A DNA stretch of 14,444 bases from contig DAOWCM010000020.1 of the NCBI GenBank assembly GCA_030639555.1, forward strand, positions 1-14,444, written 5' to 3'. The notes under the pieces are model-generated. The model was given only the letters and a program-made list of their open reading frames with translations. It was not told the origin of the DNA and did not search any database. This DNA is from Candidatus Eiseniibacteriota bacterium (lineage in GTDB: Bacteria > Joyebacterota > Joyebacteria > Joyebacterales > Joyebacteraceae). The position numbers and the translations under genes are program-made. This document shows positions 13,895 to 14,444 of the stretch, piece by piece (positions within the stretch are counted from its first letter, which is position 1; each line of letters opens with the position of its first letter).

Positions 13895-13923
13895 TTGATG
13901 CTAGTAGGCAAGTATTGTAAGAT
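13895..13923 (+). promoter_or_regulatory. Sigma-70-like promoter for the right-edge gene
   Basis: TTGATG (13895-13900), a 17-bp spacer, then TAAGAT (13918-13923). The predicted start is near 13930, leaving a leader of about 64 nt before GTG 13994. The dyad GCATC-TT-GATGC (13890-13901) overlaps the -35 and could be an operator. The rest of the 13691-13993 spacer shows no gene. Confidence 0.5.
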
Positions 13924-13993
13924 AGCGTAGACACATGAGTGCTCCACCCTGCGCTGTGCGACACACCCATCTGACAGAACGCGAGGGGGTCAC

Positions 13994-14444
13994 GTGAAGA
14001 CCATCCTGGCAACGACCGCCCTTCTGCTCTGCCTGTTCGCCTCGTCCGGGGCCGACTACGACCTGCTTGAGGGTCTCGATGTCGGTGGCCTTGCCTTCAC
14101 GGAGTTCGAGGTCGGCGACAGATACGTCGCGTACTTCCATCAGCGGAAGATCGGAGACGCGATCGTCGAGAAGAATCACATCGTTTACAGGTTCGATCAG
14201 GCAACGCACGAACTCCTGGAGAGAAGATCGCAATGGCGGGAGGATCTGCCGGATGAGCTCCCGGCGCTGCGGCTGACCCAGGAGAACGCGGAGGCACTGG
14301 CCCCCGGCGAGGTCCAGTTCGGCAAGCTCTACATCATCTCTCCCGACTCCGATGTCTTCCCCCTTGATCCTACGCCCGAGAATCCGTGCTGGGTCGTGCG
14401 CAGCGTAGATCAGAGCGGCGTCATCACAGTGAGTATCTTCGACG
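13994..14444 (+). CDS. Secreted protein of unknown function (partial, 3' end outside window)
   Basis: About 150 codons are open to the right edge. The start is GTG 13994, chosen because GAGGGGG lies four bases upstream and the frame then begins with a signal peptide, MKTILATTALLLCLFASSGA. The mature part is charged, with VYRFDQATHELLERRSQW (about 59-76) and the FGKLYIISPDSDVFPL to NPCWVVRS segment (about 110-138). The latter, followed by a beta-strand, is reminiscent of propeptide-like (PepSY/FTP-type) modules in front of secreted peptidases, but this is a weak impression and no catalytic motif is within the window. Whether it ends in the SPVE/TWG tag cannot be seen. Confidence 0.7.
   Translation, partial: MKTILATTALLLCLFASSGADYDLLEGLDVGGLAFTEFEVGDRYVAYFHQRKIGDAIVEKNHIVYRFDQATHELLERRSQWREDLPDELPALRLTQENAEALAPGEVQFGKLYIISPDSDVFPLDPTPENPCWVVRSVDQSGVITVSIFD

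Noticed and set aside
1..14444. CRISPR arrays, tRNA/rRNA genes, transposases and att sites
   Set aside because: No regularly spaced direct repeats, cloverleaf-like segments, or integrase/transposase motifs were seen. The only tandem repeats are the coding repeats of the propeller gene.

Overview
The window is GC-rich bacterial DNA with compact genes, AGGAGG-type ribosome binding sites and sigma-70-like promoters. It carries a bare Omp85-type barrel, several secreted proteins with Sec signal peptides, and a beta-propeller protein ending in a FlgD-like/T9SS-type C-terminal domain. This suggests a Gram-negative bacterium, probably from an uncultured lineage near the FCB/Eisenbacteria-Krumholzibacteriota-like groups. 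That placement is inference; no rRNA or marker gene is present. A complete corrinoid methyl-transfer operon suggests an anaerobic or microaerophilic life.

Layout. 1-1174 (-): 5' part of a secreted GH13 alpha-amylase with an N-terminal starch-binding domain, cut by the left edge. 1312-2427 (-): Omp85/BamA-like barrel without POTRA domains. 2693-3592 (+): a membrane protein joining a c-type heme site, a CopD-like membrane core and a cytochrome b5-like domain. 3608-3691 (-): a 28-codon relic of a response-regulator receiver domain. 3685-5766 (-): membrane-anchored sulfatase-superfamily hydrolase with C-terminal TPRs. 6035-6757 (-): secreted protein of unknown function. 7189-8841 (+): eight-repeat SBBP beta-propeller protein. 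8956-12746 (-): four-gene corrinoid methyltransferase operon. 12869-13690 (-): second secreted protein of unknown function. 13994-14444 (+): start of another secreted protein, cut by the right edge.

The operon is the centrepiece. In order of transcription it encodes an MttB-family methyltransferase without pyrrolysine, a MetH-activation-domain protein with a C-terminal cysteine cluster, a free-standing corrinoid protein, and a zinc-type homocysteine S-methyltransferase. Together these look like cobalamin-dependent methionine synthase taken apart into single-domain proteins, with an MttB-type methylamine/betaine enzyme in place of the methyltetrahydrofolate domain. The inferred flow is quaternary amine -> Co(I)-corrinoid -> homocysteine -> methionine, with repair of oxidised Co(II) by the activation protein.

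The second notable signal is a 16-residue C-terminal tag. It is shared by two otherwise unrelated secreted proteins (ends at 6035 and 12869), matches at 10 of 16 positions, and lies flush with the stop codon in both. It is a candidate sorting or anchoring signal. The propeller protein carries a different C-terminal module, so at least two C-terminal signal types may be in use.
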